From contig OX638372.1 in NCBI GenBank assembly GCA_951812925.1, forward strand, positions 64,745,407 to 64,809,406: a DNA stretch of 64,000 nt. The letters are read 5' to 3'. The stretch comes from Calliopum simillimum. Lineage: Eukaryota > Arthropoda > Insecta > Diptera > Lauxaniidae. The notes under the pieces are model-generated. The model saw only the letters and a list, made by a program, of their open reading frames with translations. It ran no database searches and was not told the DNA's origin. Below, piece by piece: positions 11,822-24,180 of the stretch; within the stretch, counting starts at the first letter, position 1, and the number at the start of each line of letters is the position of its first letter. Position numbers and translations under genes: made by a program.

Positions 11822-12509
11822 GCCCAGGAAAATTAGACGGAAAAAGAGCTGCTGTGCAAAATAATTCCAAGTGAATTTTTTTTACCGGAATTATCTTAAT
11901 TAATGCATGATAAATAAAGTGTGAACACTTATTGCTTACTTTTTGTAGATTTTGTGATTCTCTACAAAGTTGGTCCTCTTACTTGTTATCGTAATGCCTA
12001 CCGATTCGGAGATATCCTTCAAAAACAAGTACTTTCAAAGTCTTAACGGTTTTTTAAGAATATTTTTAAAACTATGGGTCGTTTGAAAAAAAAAATTTAG
12101 TACGCTATATAGAAAATCAAATTCTCTTTTAAACTGTTTTTAATTTTGTTTGTGCGACTCCTCATTGAAGAGTTATTGCTATTTAAAAAGTAAGATATTT
12201 TAATATGAACTCATGGGTAGCATTTCGTATCATAATTGTTAACAACTTTTTAAATTGGGTGATCTTCTATACTATAAGTCGTACGAAAACATTTTTAAGG
12301 TACAACATTTAACGACCAACATTTTTCTGTAAAAGTTAGCATTAGCGAGATATTTGCAAAAAACTGATTTTAGCGACCTTTGACTTTTTATGCGCACACG
12401 ACTTTGCCATGGACTTCTCACACTTTATTTATCATGCATTAATTAAGACAATTCCGGTGAAAAAAATTCACTTGAAATTATTTCGCAGCAGATTCTTATT
12501 TTCCTGGGC
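11822..12509. mobile_element. TA-flanked MITE with ~110-bp terminal inverted repeats
   Basis: The left arm starts GCCCAGGAAAAT and runs through CAAGTGAATTTTTTT, ACCGGAATT, and TTAATTAATGCATGATAAAT to about 11935. The right arm is its inverse from about 12410 to 12509. TA lies at 11820-11821 and 12510-12511. The middle includes GCGAGATATTTGCAAAAAAC. The right half resembles 15545-15750, where the end reads TTTCCTAGCC, so that locus may hold a degraded relative. No coding capacity. Confidence 0.85.
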
Positions 12510-12511
12510 TA

Positions 12512-14271
12512 TTATGTGAATGATACAAAAATTATTTGAGTAAAATTAAAAATAAGAACAAAGATTCAAATTATAAAAACACTGTGCAGAGTGAATTAAA
12601 CAATGGAGCTAACTCTACAGTATGTCAACAAAAAATAAATTCTGCGGTTTTATTTGAAAATCAACAAGAGACCACAGCAATCCTTTGGAATTGCCAAGTT
12701 CTGCGGAAGTAGCGCTTTGTTTAAGGAAATGTAGCAGTGTACCCAGTGGCGGATTAACCCTAAGGCACCAGTAGGCACCTGCCTAGGGCGGAAGATTTTG
12801 GGGGGGCGGCAAATTTTCGGAGTGAAAAAAAAAAGTTTTTATAATTAAAATATTGAACTTGATTTTACTTTACCCAAATGGTAGGGTAAGGGAGGGAAAT
12901 ATGGACCAACCATCTTTCTTTTTTAAATAAAACCCAAAATACATAAAACAAAACAATTAGTTTTATGTCATTCAGTAAAGGAAACAATTAACCTTTAATC
13001 TGCTTCACTTTTAGATAAATATCTCATCAGGATAAAGAAAAAAAATTAAAAAACTGAAAATACTCAAAATAAAGACAAAAAAAGTGTAGTGTAATATGGA
13101 CCATATAGTCCATTTGGTACAGAAGTTGCATATAAAAATGTCACTTCCACATTCGGCATATTTTTCATGACTCCAAGAACGTCAGATTACACATTCAACC
13201 CAAAATTCGCCACCTCGATCTTCTGACTAAAGGGTATTACATTATATGCATTTTTTATAATTTTTTTCCTTTGTAGTTAACGAATTACATATAATGACCA
13301 TAGACACGTCATGAAAACTGCAACTAGATTCCCTATCTGAAAAAGATGATAAATACATTTGTTTTTGAGGCTTTTTTCTATGGTGGTCCATATTACCCAC
13401 AGCACGTGTTGGTGAAATAAATGGTTTTTTATCAAAATCTCTTTTGGTTAATGAACTTATTTGTGCTAAAAAATTATAAATGGTATTCGCTGACTTTATA
13501 TAATTAACCATTTATTTAAAAACGCGTGGTCTTTAAAGTGAAATAATAAAATATACTCACTAGAAAAAAACAATAAACGGCCATAAAAACCAAAAACGGA
13601 AAGCCATGGTTGAACAGGACGAAGTGTAGGAGATAAAAAAAATGGACCACCGCATATCCTGGAGACATCCAGTTTTTTGTTAACTATAAAAATCTGAGCT
13701 CAGTTTTCGGTACTCATATCTTGCATACTCAAAATTTTTTCAATTTTACAAGCTGTCAACTGTTCGGATTTATTTCACAAAAAAATTTCCGATAGTGGAA
13801 ATGTGGAACATCAAATACTTTAAACAAATCCGTTCGAAATTCAAATCGGAATTCATTTCCGAACATTGGATTGCAGAACAGCAATTATCGGAAACAAATC
13901 CACTTCCTAACACAATCGGATTCTGAAACATGCCTGAATATAAAAATGAGTCAGTGAAATCATCTGCAGCCAACGCAATGACAAACTTTTAAGCTTCTTA
14001 TACGAACATAAAACATTTTATAAAAAGTAGAGAGATTGCAGCATCATCAGTTTTAAATTTGAAACAATTTCTGTGCATAGAAATAACGAAAGTCATCAAC
14101 AAACTGGAAGAGAAACTCCTCAGTTAAGGACAATAAAGTGACTCTACCATCAAACGTAAAGTTTCACGGTGGTGAAAGTATAATTATTAGGACGGGCCGA
14201 ATGTTTTTACCGGTCTGGCTCAGTAAAAATTGTAAAATTTGGATAATTTAGAGAAATTTTTCCGAAGAAAG
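12512..14271. other. Stretch with scattered ATATGGACCA motifs and an isolated TIR-like end
   Basis: AATATGGACC or its complement occurs near 12897, 13091 and 13383, and AATGGACCACC near 13643. The first is preceded by TAGGGTAAGGGAGGG, so this may be another degraded TA element, but its right end is unclear. CAGTGGCGGATTAACCC at about 12745 looks like a hAT-type end without a partner. At 14187-14271 there is an extra copy of the sequence found in the palindrome arms at 15138 and 15830 (ACCGGTCTGGCTCAGT). Confidence 0.45.
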
Positions 14272-16148
14272 TATATGAAATGCGAAAATTTGAATACAAA
14301 TGGAAAAACCCTGAGTTGTTATAAAAATACAATATTAACATTTTAATCCGAGGGTGTCAGCGTAGAACAAAAGTGAACCAATGTTGGCTCGACAAACAAC
14401 ATCAATGTTTCTGTACAACATTCACAGAAATAATTTTTGTTGTTTTTTTTCACGTTCGTCAAAATTTCGCGTTTTTGTTGCTTTTTTTGCGTACACACAA
14501 AATCGAACTCGAACCAACATAAAACAACAACAACGATTTTGTCGCATCAAAAACAAAAACAAGAAACAATATGGGTATTAATGCGTTGATGAACAGTTGC
14601 GAAAATGCAAGTCTTTTACGCACTAACGCCTGAACGTTCAATGTGAATATTTCCATCTTGAGAAATTGCAGAAGAAGTGCGAAATTTTTGGCAAAGTGTT
14701 TGATGTTTTACAAATGTCAAACTTTTGCAAACCGCACTTCCGCAACGACGCAAGAGCATTGCGCATCAACGCGTGAATACCCCTACTTTTTGTGTGTGTC
14801 CCAGTTCTTAGAAATTTTGAAAATTGTTGAAATATTGAATATTGTTGAAAAAACAACAAAAAATTGTTTTTGTGATTGTTTAATTCGAATTTGAAGTTGT
14901 TATTAAAGCGAAAATTTTGCGCTGACTGCGCTGCATGCACTTGGCTCAGTGATTTGAAAACGCTGACACCCTTGTTTTAATCTATAAAAAAATCTTGCAT
15001 TAACTTGAATGAAATTGTGTCAAAATTTAAGATATATTCCAAAAAATATAATCAAGGAGATTAGCAATAATGGATAATACCAAAGCATACAATAGAAAGG
15101 AAAAAAAAAAAAAGCTCGGTATATATGTATGTATATTAAGATGGGCCGATTTGTATCGAAGGAAATTTTACCGGTCTGGTTCAGTGAAAATCGTAAAATT
15201 TGTATAATTTAGAGTAATTTTTCCAAAGAAAGTATATATTTTCATTGCAGTTTACTCACCCGATATTTACGAAGTAGATTTGTCCTTATACATTTTTTTT
15301 AAGATTAGCAAAAATAAGTTTTTTGCAAATATCTCGCAAACGGTTACATCTACAGAAAAATTACCTATTAAAAAATGTAAAAAATGTTTTCGTGCGGCTT
15401 GTTGTTAAGGAGATATCTTATTTAAAGTTATATCGCTGTGCACAAATGTGCAGATTTATATGACAGTTGATTTTCAAAGTGCTATAATTCCAGAACTATA
15501 GGCTTTACGAATACTATTCTTGAAGATTTCTATAAAATATTAATAGAGCTATAAAATTGTGGGACAATATTTTTCTGCAGCAGTTATCGTTAGCGCGATA
15601 TTTGCAACCTTTCACGTTGAATAACTTTGTACGCAAGCAGAATTTCGCAATGAACTTTTCACGCTTTATTTTTCATGCCTTAATAAATATTTAGTCTGGG
15701 AAAAAAAAATCGAATTACTTTGCGGAAAATTCTTTTTTTTCCTAGCCTAAAAAAAATGTTTAAGAACAAATCTACTTTGTAAATATCGGGTGTAAGCTGC
15801 AATGAAAATAAATACTTTCTTCGGCAAAGTTTCTCTAAATTATCCAAACTTTTCGATTTTTATTGAGCCGGAACGATTAAATTTCCTTCCATACAAATCG
15901 GCCCATCTCAATATACATACATATATACGGAGTTATTTTTTATTATTTTCCTTTCTGTTGTATGCTTTGGTATTATCCATTATTGCTAATCTCCTTGATT
16001 AAATTTTTTTTGGAATAATCCGAAATGTTGACACAATTTCATTCAAGTTAATGCTAAGATTTGTTTTTTTTTTATTGATTAAAATGTTAATATTTTTATA
16101 ACAACTCAGAGTTATTCCATTTGTATTCAAATTTTCGTATTTCATATT
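14272..16148. repeat. 1.9-kb palindrome (foldback element) interrupted by a hAT MITE
   Basis: The left arm (14272-14348 plus 14983-15300) is the inverse of the right arm (15741-16148). Paired landmarks are GAAAATTTGAATACAAATGG at 14284 with its inverse near 16115; AATCAAGGAGATTAGCAATA at 15050 with its inverse near 15980; GATGGGCCGATTTGTAT at 15142 with its inverse near 15893; and CACCCGATATTTAC at 15257 with its inverse near 15785. About 440 bp of non-palindromic centre remains. The left arm is split at 14349-14974 by a separate element. No coding capacity. Confidence 0.85.
14349..14974. mobile_element. hAT-type MITE with 8-bp target duplication
   Basis: Terminal repeats are CGAGGGTGTCAGCG on the left and, inverted, CAAGGGTGTCAGCG on the right. 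A perfect 8-bp direct repeat, TTTTAATC, flanks it at 14341-14348 and 14975-14982. TIR sequence of the CAGGGTGTC kind plus 8 bp is the hAT signature. The interior has AAC/GTT-rich runs and no transposase. The intact right arm of the surrounding palindrome lacks it, which shows the empty site. Confidence 0.88.
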
Positions 16149-16890
16149 CTTTTTATTTTTGTGTTTAATGTTTATTATCATTGGGAATATGCTGCGAAAA
16201 CTCATTACGTTGTGCTCGCAAACAAATTTTACCATTGTTGTGAATTCAAGATTATTTCTTATTTCAGACTTAGTAGAAAGAAGACATTTTGATTATTAAA
16301 ATCGGTCATCTGCATTTTATGTGATTCCTACAAAGCAAATTTCGATTCATTCGTCTAGACTCTAGAGCACATTGCTATATTATTTGCTTTAATTTGAATG
16401 CGCAGAGAACAAAAAAATCCTTCTTTATATTCTACCAAATATAGCTTTATCTACATAATATTAGTTAATCAACTTCCATAGCAGCATTCTCTTTACATTC
16501 CTTCCCAAAACTTTTGATTTTGGATTGAACATTTTTGCAACACTTGGTTAAAATTTAATTTATTTCTCCATTTCCCCCGAAATTTTCCTTTGAAGAACGA
16601 TAAAACTGTCTTTAGTGGCAACTATAGCAACTATTGCAGCATATTGTGTTGTGCCACCTGAATTTTATACGGTAATGAGCGATCTAGCAATAAGAGTTTC
16701 AAGCACAACAATGCGTGGGCTAAAGTACCCAATGTGAGTGAGAGAGTAGAGCAAATAAAGTTTTCATGATAAATTTTCCAAGCCTAAAAATTTTTCAAAG
16801 AAAAAATTTGAATAAAACCGAAATTTTAAGCAGATGTCTATGAATTTTACTAAATAGAATCAGCTTAGCATGCGGCTATGGTGGCAAATG
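16149..16890. other. Unassigned stretch
   Basis: No coding remnant or terminal repeat was recognised. Confidence 0.4.
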
Positions 16891-17096
16891 TATATGGGTG
16901 AATGTCACGAAATGCCGAAAAATTCTTGTCCCACAGGTGTATTGCGCGATCGAAGCAAAATTTCGATCATCCCACCATGACATTGTTTCAAAATTAAAAT
17001 TTTTAGTAATGCACATACATCCCGGAATCAAAAAGAAGTCCTGATAAAGTTAAATCGCATGAAAACTACCGAAAATGTCCCCTCCGTCATGGTCCT

Positions 17097-17451
17097 TAGT
17101 GGTGAGCAAAATTAGTCTTGGTCTTGATATTTTTGCAAGACCAAGACCAAGACTGCTATGGTCTTGGTCTTGCTTTTCAATCTTGGTAATTTATAGTTAA
17201 AAATTGTTTCACTCCCGTTTTGAAGATAAAATCATTTTTCAAAATATGGTTTTGAATACTCAATATCTCTAAAAATTTTATCAAGACCAAGAGCAAGACC
17301 GAGACCAAGACTTAATGAGCAAGAAAAAGACCAAGACTCAATATCAAACCAAGACCAAGACCAAGACTCAATGTGCAAGAACAAGACCAAGACCAAGACT
17401 GCTATGGTCTTGGTCTTGGTCTTGGTCTTGGTCTTGGTTTGCTCATCACTA
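17097..17451. mobile_element. hAT-type MITE made of TCTTGG/CCAAGA hexamers, copy 1
   Basis: Ends are TAGTGGTGAGCAAA and TTTGCTCATCACTA. Nearly the whole interior is TCTTGG repeats in both orientations, so one strand can fold on itself in many registers. The copy at 37291-37731 has the same ends plus a perfect 8-bp duplication, which assigns the type. At this copy the flanks (ATGGTCCT and GTCAAACT) do not match, so age or rearrangement has obscured the duplication. Confidence 0.75.
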
Positions 17452-17689
17452 GTCAAACTTAGTCGATTGTGCCCGGTAGCAAGAGTTGGCGATTTGCTTT
17501 GTGTGCGTAATGCTCAATTATTCATGAAATGTCCCCTCCGTCATGTGTCCCCTCCGTCATGATTTTGCGTTATTTTTATTTCTAGTGTTGGAAATTACGA
17601 AGTATGTAGTATGCATCTACTATAGCAGATACAGTTTATCAATAATATCATGTTTTTAACAAAACCCAACATGGCCGTTACAATATGGC

Positions 17690-18195
17690 TTTCAAAAATT
17701 CAATATGGTAGACTTTATTCAAAAATAAACTAATGTGAACCAAATTTCGTGTATGGTAGATTTTTGGGTCGCTAATCACGAATCCGGGGTCGAATTTACA
17801 AAATTTAAAATAGCGAATCCAAAATGGCGATTTTTTGAAATCTGGTGTATGGATGTTTTTTGAGGTCGCTGATCACGATTACAAAATTCAAGATAGAGAA
17901 TACAAAATGGCGGACAAAATTATTAAAAATCAACCGTCAGTCATCTTGGGTCCGCCGTCATGTTGAATTTTCTAAATTGTGATTAGCGACCCCAAAAAAC
18001 CCCATATATCAAATTTCAGGAAAATTGGTTGATTTTTGAAAATTTTGTTCGCCATCTTGGATCCGCCATTTTGAACTTTGTAAATTTTACCCCAGATTCG
18101 TGATTAGCGACCCAAAAAACTTCCATGCACGGAATTTGGTTCACATTAGTTTATTCTTATATAAAGCCCACCATATTGATTTTGGAACGCCATAT
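17690..18195. repeat. 0.5-kb palindrome with GTCGCTAATCACGA units
   Basis: Two arms of about 250 bp meet near 17940. Each has two related units built on GGTCGCTRATCACGA and AAAATGGCGRA. Matching landmarks are AATAAACTAATGTGAACCAA at 17725 with its inverse near 18140. It lies within the 16895-18354 element. Confidence 0.8.
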
Positions 18196-18359
18196 TGAAG
18201 TATTGAGTATGGAAGACATCGTGTAGATTTCAGGGGTTTTTCAGACCACTTATGATCTAGACGATGGAATCCACCGGATACTGGACCATTTCGACAACTT
18301 TTTAAATACAAATTTTCATATCCCGAAATCACGGTTTTTCGTGACATTCTCCCATATAT

Positions 18360-20625
18360 GGTTTATCTGTTTCCATTTACAGCTGTTATAAATCTACTTC
18401 TGACCAGATTTATTTTAAATCTCAATAGTCCTACCGAATTCGGCTATTTCTCAACAAGTGGCACACCTTAACTTTGACAATTGGAAAGTTAATATTAAGA
18501 AGAAAAGAAAAAACAACTTTAATTTTTCCGCTTATGACGTTTACTGTCAAAAATAAATCTCTTTCGGCCGGTAGGACTTAACGACCAGATTTATTGATCT
18601 GAAATAGAAATTGAGAAGTTTTAAAACAATGTATCATGTAAATTTTCACCAAAATATTTATTAAAGCCTTTCATAAAAGACTTCTGAAATAAAAAAAAAA
18701 AGTTTTAGCTTCAGTCTTATTTGCAGCCTTTAATTGAAATCTGAAATTCTGCCAACATGTTGCTGTTGTAAGTTTCGTGCAAATAACAAGGCTGTGCAAA
18801 ATTGCTTGTTGTTTCTTTTGCTTTCCACTAAAGAAAACTTTTTTTGTTAAAATTCTTAGGAGAATTTCTTCTTTGAAAATTTGCGCTTTTTTTTGCAAAT
18901 GCTTTTTAAGGTTGAAATCAAAAGTTTATTAAGCTAATGAAATTAATCCTCAAGGCGGCATCTGTTGTAAAAATTATTAAAAAGTAACATTTACAAGATG
19001 ATACTGCAGAAGAGGCCCTAATTATGATTTCGTAATCATTGGTTACTATGAGAAGAGTTTCCTAAATTAAAATTCTTTTTATTTTTTGGTGCGCAAACAA
19101 TTAATTAATAAAGTATATATTTTCAATACTTTTTTTCCAATTTGTTTCCTTTTTAATTTTTTACATCACACTTTAAAATCCTCACAATTTTTTATGTTTT
19201 TATTGCTGTAATAATCGCAGCTCTCATCGCATTTATGAGTGTTGTAAAGAAAGGAAAAAAAAAAAAATTCAGTAAAACAAAAAATGTGCGGTAAATTAAA
19301 TTTTGCTCAAAAGAGCGAAAGTAAAACATTGATTTTGTGGCATAAAAGCCTGCTAAGTCGTTTCAAATTCTGAAGTAAAAGCATCAAGGATGCTTTGATG
19401 GAAACTGAAAATTTAATGCGTGATAACTTCTGATCTAACGATGTCTCCGAAGATGTATACATAATATATAAGCTTACATATTCATATGTGTACGTTATAA
19501 TATGGTAACCAGCAAACATTTTTACCATATTTTTCAAGAACAAAAAAAGTTGTATCGAATCATAGCCAGCGCCACTATGGGAAATTTGAACATGTTTTCT
19601 GGCCAAAAGTACAAAAATAAAGATATTGAGCTGAAATCTCGTGGAAACTTTTCTAGGAGTGTAGAGAACATCATATGAGTAAGTTCGTATAATGTGGTTA
19701 CCTTTTTTCTTTTTTGCCAATTTCTACCAATGTAATGGTAGTAGGTTTGGTCAATTAATTAGTATTAGTTATTCTATTGTTTTTACTATTAGATGATTTA
19801 TAAACTAAAATATTAACATTTTCAAGCGTGAGGCCAGATAAATTGACAGTACCTAAAAATAGCTGAAAAAGAAAAGTGTCGGGTAATGTGGATCACCCTG
19901 TCCATTTTCTAAAGTAGTATCGTTTTTCGCAACTTTTGTTGACTAAAAGTCGAGTATTATTATTTTAGATTATAATTGCTATAAAATAGCTGTATAGTCT
20001 TATTAAAGAATATTTTTTTGTAAGATAAACCAAATTCATAGTAACAAGTGAATAAGTGATAAAGGATACCGAATCATACGTAAAATAGTACTCCATATTA
20101 CTCAAACTCGGGTTTCCCACACATGTAATTAGCTTTTTAAGGTGTGACAGTAATCAGAGTAGATATACGTTATATAATATGGGGTAGGCCACATTATCCG
20201 AACATGTCACTTTTTGAAATAATCTATTAATATATAAATGAAATGTAAAATCAGACGCGTTTATGCATTTTTTCGTTGAATAAATGCTCTATATATGCAT
20301 TAGATTTATTTGAATTATAGAAAACAGAGCTTAGCGGAAGTACTTTACTTATTCAGAGCGCACTAAAAAAAGTCAAATTGACCTCACAGCATATGTTAGG
20401 AATTGCAGACGTGTAAGGAGCATAATAGAAAAGCCAAAGAGCGTTAAAAATATGTTTTTCGAGCTTCAATATGCACAGATAACCAAAATTTTTATACAGT
20501 CTTTAATAAAAGGGTGCACCACATTATCCGCATAGTTCACAATGCCCTAACTTACTATACTATATTAAAAACAAATTGAACATTATAAATTATAAATTCA
20601 TGAGTAAAATACATATTAAGATTTA
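18360..20625. other. Stretch with GGATAATGTGG motifs, probably a degraded element
   Basis: GGGTAATGTGG near 19880, GGCCACATTATCCG near 20188, CACCACATTATCCG near 20517 and TATAATGTGGTTACC near 19690 recall the AATGTGGTATA family at 362-4732. No clean ends were found. Reading frames at 18671-18898 and 19307-19720 (minus) have no recognisable domain and are rich in AT-driven residues. Confidence 0.4.
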
Positions 20626-20916
20626 TTAAAATTTATTCTCAGATGCAAGTTCGAAATTTTCCAATATATATTGTATATTCTCGAACTCTGTGTCTGTGAA
20701 AGTACAATTACCATTACTTTCTATTTCACCTTCATTTTCTCTTGGTTTGCTTAAATTATCTTCCTTATTATTTTCAACGTAACTTAATAAATTTATGACT
20801 TCTAGTGGAAGTGGTGCTCGCTTTCGTTCTTTTATCCGTTTACTTAAAGAAATGCTGGAAATGAAGGGATCTGAGGTATTCAAAGTTCTATGAAAAATGC
20901 CAGATTTGTTGTTTTA
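20626..20916 (-). pseudogene. Unrecognised minus-strand frame, charged C-terminus
   Basis: About 97 codons between a TAA near 20920 and the terminal stop. No ATG opens the frame. The protein runs from KSGIFHRTLNTSDP through SLSKRIKERKRAPLP, VINLLSYVENN and a Glu/Asn-rich tail. This composition is more protein-like than the neighbouring AT-driven frames. I do not recognise a family. It follows the GGATAATGTGG region on its right, so it could be the end of that element's transposase or a degraded exon. Confidence 0.3.
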
Positions 20917-21026
20917 CATTTGCGAGCGTAATGCGGTTTTTCTGATTTGTAAATTTTATTTCGATGCTCAGCTGCGTCTTCTCCAAACTATCCTATGTAC
21001 ATACCATATTTTGAATAATTTCCTTA

Positions 21027-21318
21027 GGTGTTATCGGACACCAGGGATATTATTTTTGTGATATTAGCAGTCTCAAAACAAAATTTTTCAAACTTTTGCA
21101 AATTTAGTAAATACTGACATGATATACGAGTAGTTTTTCCCCATTTTTCTTTCAAATGATTGCAAAAGTTTTTAGACTTTTCACCTAAATATTCCGCAAA
21201 CGAGTTCAATCTATCGCCTTTATTCAAGAGATTTATCAAATGATTTAAAACTGCTGTCTCTTTGTCTTTTTCGGCTCTCCAGATATCGAATATGTCTGTA
21301 TTTTGTATTGAGAAGTTG
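21027..21318 (-). pseudogene. Unrecognised minus-strand frame with splice-acceptor-like start
   Basis: About 95 codons, open from a sequence ending TTTTTCTCAG (a good acceptor) to a stop near 21024. The product includes NTDIFDIWRAEKDKETAVLN, then AEYLGEKSKNFCNHLKEKWG and ends in SDNT. It is rich in Lys, Glu and aromatic residues, reads as plausible soluble protein and lacks simple repeats. No family recognised. It is on the same strand as the frame at 20626-20916, and the two could be pieces of one gene. A transposase fragment or lost host exon are equally possible. Confidence 0.3.
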
Positions 21319-21329
21319 TCTGAGAAAAA

Positions 21330-22184
21330 TGTCGATTTTTAAAAAATCGCAAAAAAGCGCAAACAAATTTTTTGCCATAATGGCTCAAAATTGATTGCTG
21401 TACATATTTATATAAGTTAGAAAGAAGTCTAGGCTGGGCTGTGTTTTTTCGGGTTCATATATGTAGGTATCAGTATTTGAAAAATAAAAACAACAATATG
21501 AAAATCTTTTTCCTGTAGAGCATGTGTGATTTAGCACTTTCTAATGAAAAAAGTAGCAGTCAAATCCATTTTATTTTATTGTGTGCTGGGTGCATAGATA
21601 TAAATATGTAAGTATGTATTCATTTATATCTATGTACTAAAATACGAGAATGTGCCTAAGCACACGCTTGTGTAGAAATTGAAGGCGGAAAAATTTACAA
21701 TACCTACATATAAATCGGATTTAAAATTTGTATGGTTTAGTGCTTCACTTCTTTGGTGGTTTTTTGGATTTTTTGTTTTGGGTTAAAAATTGATAGACAT
21801 CGTCGAATAATTGATATTGTGTTATGACATTAGGCATCCTTTTGCTTTTGGACTATAAATTAAAAAAGTTTGGCTGAAATAATATTGAGTGCCAACGTTT
21901 TGTGCTTTTGTTCTAGGGACTTGGTCAAAAGTCACACAAATTCTTTTACATGTTTAGGTTTATCAAATTTTGCAATATTAGAAATGAAATACTTGTATTC
22001 AATTCTATTCTAGGTACATATCACCTTTATTAACATCATCCATTGTGAATTCATCGATATTTTGCAAAACCTTGGACTCATTTGCTTTTATAAGCCTTAT
22101 AAGCTTGAATTTAAATGCAAAACTCTGAAATAATGCTGAAATGATTTTTCCAGATTAAATACATCTTTCACTTTTGCGAGAATC
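21330..22184. other. Unassigned AT-rich stretch
   Basis: Contains short ATGTAAGTATGTAT-like runs and otherwise nothing recognised. Confidence 0.4.
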
Positions 22185-22450
22185 AATTGAGGAGGGGCCG
22201 CACCAATGGCGCTAAGTACCATTACGGCCAAAGTAATGTCATAATATGAATTGGGTTAGATATTGTTAGATTTGATTGAAATAGATTTCTGTTTTCAAGA
22301 AAAGATTACTTAATAAGTAGTGTGAAATGAATGGCATTTTGTTGAAAAATGATTTCGATCAAACAACCGATAATTAAGTCACATATATGTATGGAATTAC
22401 TTTTGCCTCGAAATAGTACTTAGCACCTTTGGTACGGCCACTCCTCAATT
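22185..22450. mobile_element. 266-bp MITE with ~50-bp inverted repeats
   Basis: The left arm AATTGAGGAGGGGCCGCACC continues through GCTAAGTACCATT. The inverted right arm reads AATTGAGGAGTGGCCGTACC and GCTAAGTACTATT. Arms then match loosely to AAAGTAAT. No clear target duplication was found, so the superfamily is unknown. Confidence 0.75.
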
Positions 22451-23479
22451 AATAGTTGCATTTTGTTTTTTTCTAACGTATTGCATTTTACTTATAGGCA
22501 CCACATAAAAACTTTTAAGCTTTCATCACATCCTTATTTAAAACCAAGACCTAGTTCTTGAGTAGAATACCAAAAATATCTTGTGTTAAGATAAAAATGA
22601 GTGGATAAAAACTTACCAAACAGCAAACTTGTTCGTACCATTCAACCATTCAGACATTCTTATAACAAACAATAGGGGTACATAATCTCAGCCACAGGAT
22701 GCAACCATAATTTACGACTAACAAGGGGGCAATAAAAGCTCTTGCCTTGTCTTTTATTTATATTGTAAAAAGTTTTCTTTCAATAATACAAAGGGTTCGT
22801 TCAAAGTTTTACCTTAAAAAAACACGGTTTGCAACATATTCAAAAGTAATTAGTGCACTTGGAAAATTTAATGCAAATTTTTACAAGAGTTTACTTTTCA
22901 AACTTTCTAAATGCTTAAAAGACAAATTATATCAACATGATTAATTACTTCAAGGGAATCATTAAATAACTTTTATTTTTTTCAAGTTTATTAGGTGAAA
23001 TACAAAGTTTTATTTCTTTTTAATTTTTGTGAAAACTTTGTATCCAGAAAGTATACAAATAACAGTGCATTTGTAAGCTTGGGGAATGGCAGCGTTTGGT
23101 GACAAATCGTAGAGCTTTATGAAAGCACTCGAAAACCTTAAAAAATACTAGCATTTTAAATTTTCCTACAAAATGAGCTTTCAACCCAGTCAGGGCGGTT
23201 GTAAAGGGATGCTGGATGGTCACTATGTGACTGAAATAATTTGTAATAGTCTTACACGTACTTGGTTATAGTGCACCAAAACACGTAATCATTTACGCAT
23301 ACACATTTTCATTTTCACATGTTTATACCAAGTGGAATTTCAAAACTAAGAGGGGCGTTAGGGGGTGCTAACGACAAAATGGGTTATCAGAACGATTTTT
23401 GTATCATCATATTCGGTTTCAGCTTCCCTGAATACATTCGGGTTGAGGGGACCTTTTTTTTTTTGTGTGCTTGCATTAT
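22451..23479. other. Unassigned stretch
   Basis: No recognisable coding or repeat structure. Frames at 22747-22944 and 23020-23223 lack domains. Confidence 0.4.
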
Positions 23480-24180
23480 AGAAAAGTATATATATTCTTG
23501 ATCAGCGTGATCGAGTTGATATATGTAGCTATGTTCGTCTGGCTGGCTAACTGGGTGTCTTTCTGTGCGTGTAAATATTTTTTACGGGAAAGCTAAGCAA
23601 GATAATTGGTAAAAATTTGGTACACTGCCTTTGTCGTAAAAGTTAGATCGCGGGATTGAAAACGAGTGAAATTGGTCAACGAATACGCCTACCGCCCATT
23701 CAAAAAATATATTCAAAACGCAATTTTAAGAACATTATTCATGATAATGCAACCAAAATAGATTAAATACTAGAGATAGAAACTACAAGCTCTAGGCAAA
23801 AACTAGGTTCCAAAATGCTATTCTGAAAGCTTCGAGCTTAGTTGATTCGGACAAGAGGGCGTGGTACCGCCCTTACACTAAAAATTTTCGAAATGCTCTT
23901 ATGCAATCAATATTTGAGGTAAAAAAAAACCAGGCGAACTTAGACAAGAGGACGTGGCACTTCCCATACAAGCAACATTTTTGAAATGCTGTGCAGGCGT
24001 TATTTGTAGTGATGCAACCAAATTTCGCATATAAACTTGGAATATTCAACGCAAGCTCTGAGCAAAAACTAAACTAATCCGAACATGAAAGCATCGCAAT
24101 ACAAACAAAATTTTCAAAATACTTTAGTATAGCGTACTTAATTTTTGGCCAAACACCAAACGTTATACCCTTACTATGTA
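23480..24180 (+). mobile_element. DINE-1-like element, 5'-truncated
   Basis: Starts within the core (TATATATTCTTGATCAGCGT), passes the CTGGCTGGCTAACTGGGTG stretch and CGAATACGCCTACCGCCCAT, then three to four degenerate array units, and ends with TTTTTGGCCAAACACC and ACCCTTACTAT, a decayed form of the usual hairpin and CTAG terminus. The TATACCCT head is missing. Confidence 0.8.

Larger units (their letters stand above)
16895..18354. mobile_element. TIR element with TATA (or TA) flanks and TGTCCCCTCCGTCAT motifs
   Basis: The left end TGGGTGAATGTCACGAAA and the inverted right end TGGGAGAATGTCACGAAA differ at one position. TATA flanks lie at 16891-16894 and 18355-18358. The motif ATGTCCCCTCCGTCAT (or GTGTCCC-) occurs at 17075, 17529 and 17545 in the same orientation. 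A hexamer-rich hAT MITE (17097-17451) and a 0.5-kb palindrome (17690-18195) lie inside. No transposase frame is left. The element at 57086-59062 starts with the same TGGG between TATA flanks. Confidence 0.8.

Noticed and set aside
12745..12800. CAGTGGCGGATTAACCC as a hAT terminus
   Set aside because: No second end or 8-bp duplication was found, so it is left as a note and not called.
17232..17562. Lys-Thr and Val-Leu repeat proteins
   Set aside because: Produced by the TCTTGG hexamers of the hAT MITE; all frames of the repeat stay open.
19307..19720. 137-codon minus-strand frame
   Set aside because: Sits over AT-rich sequence with the ATATTCATATG-type simple strings seen elsewhere and shows no domain.
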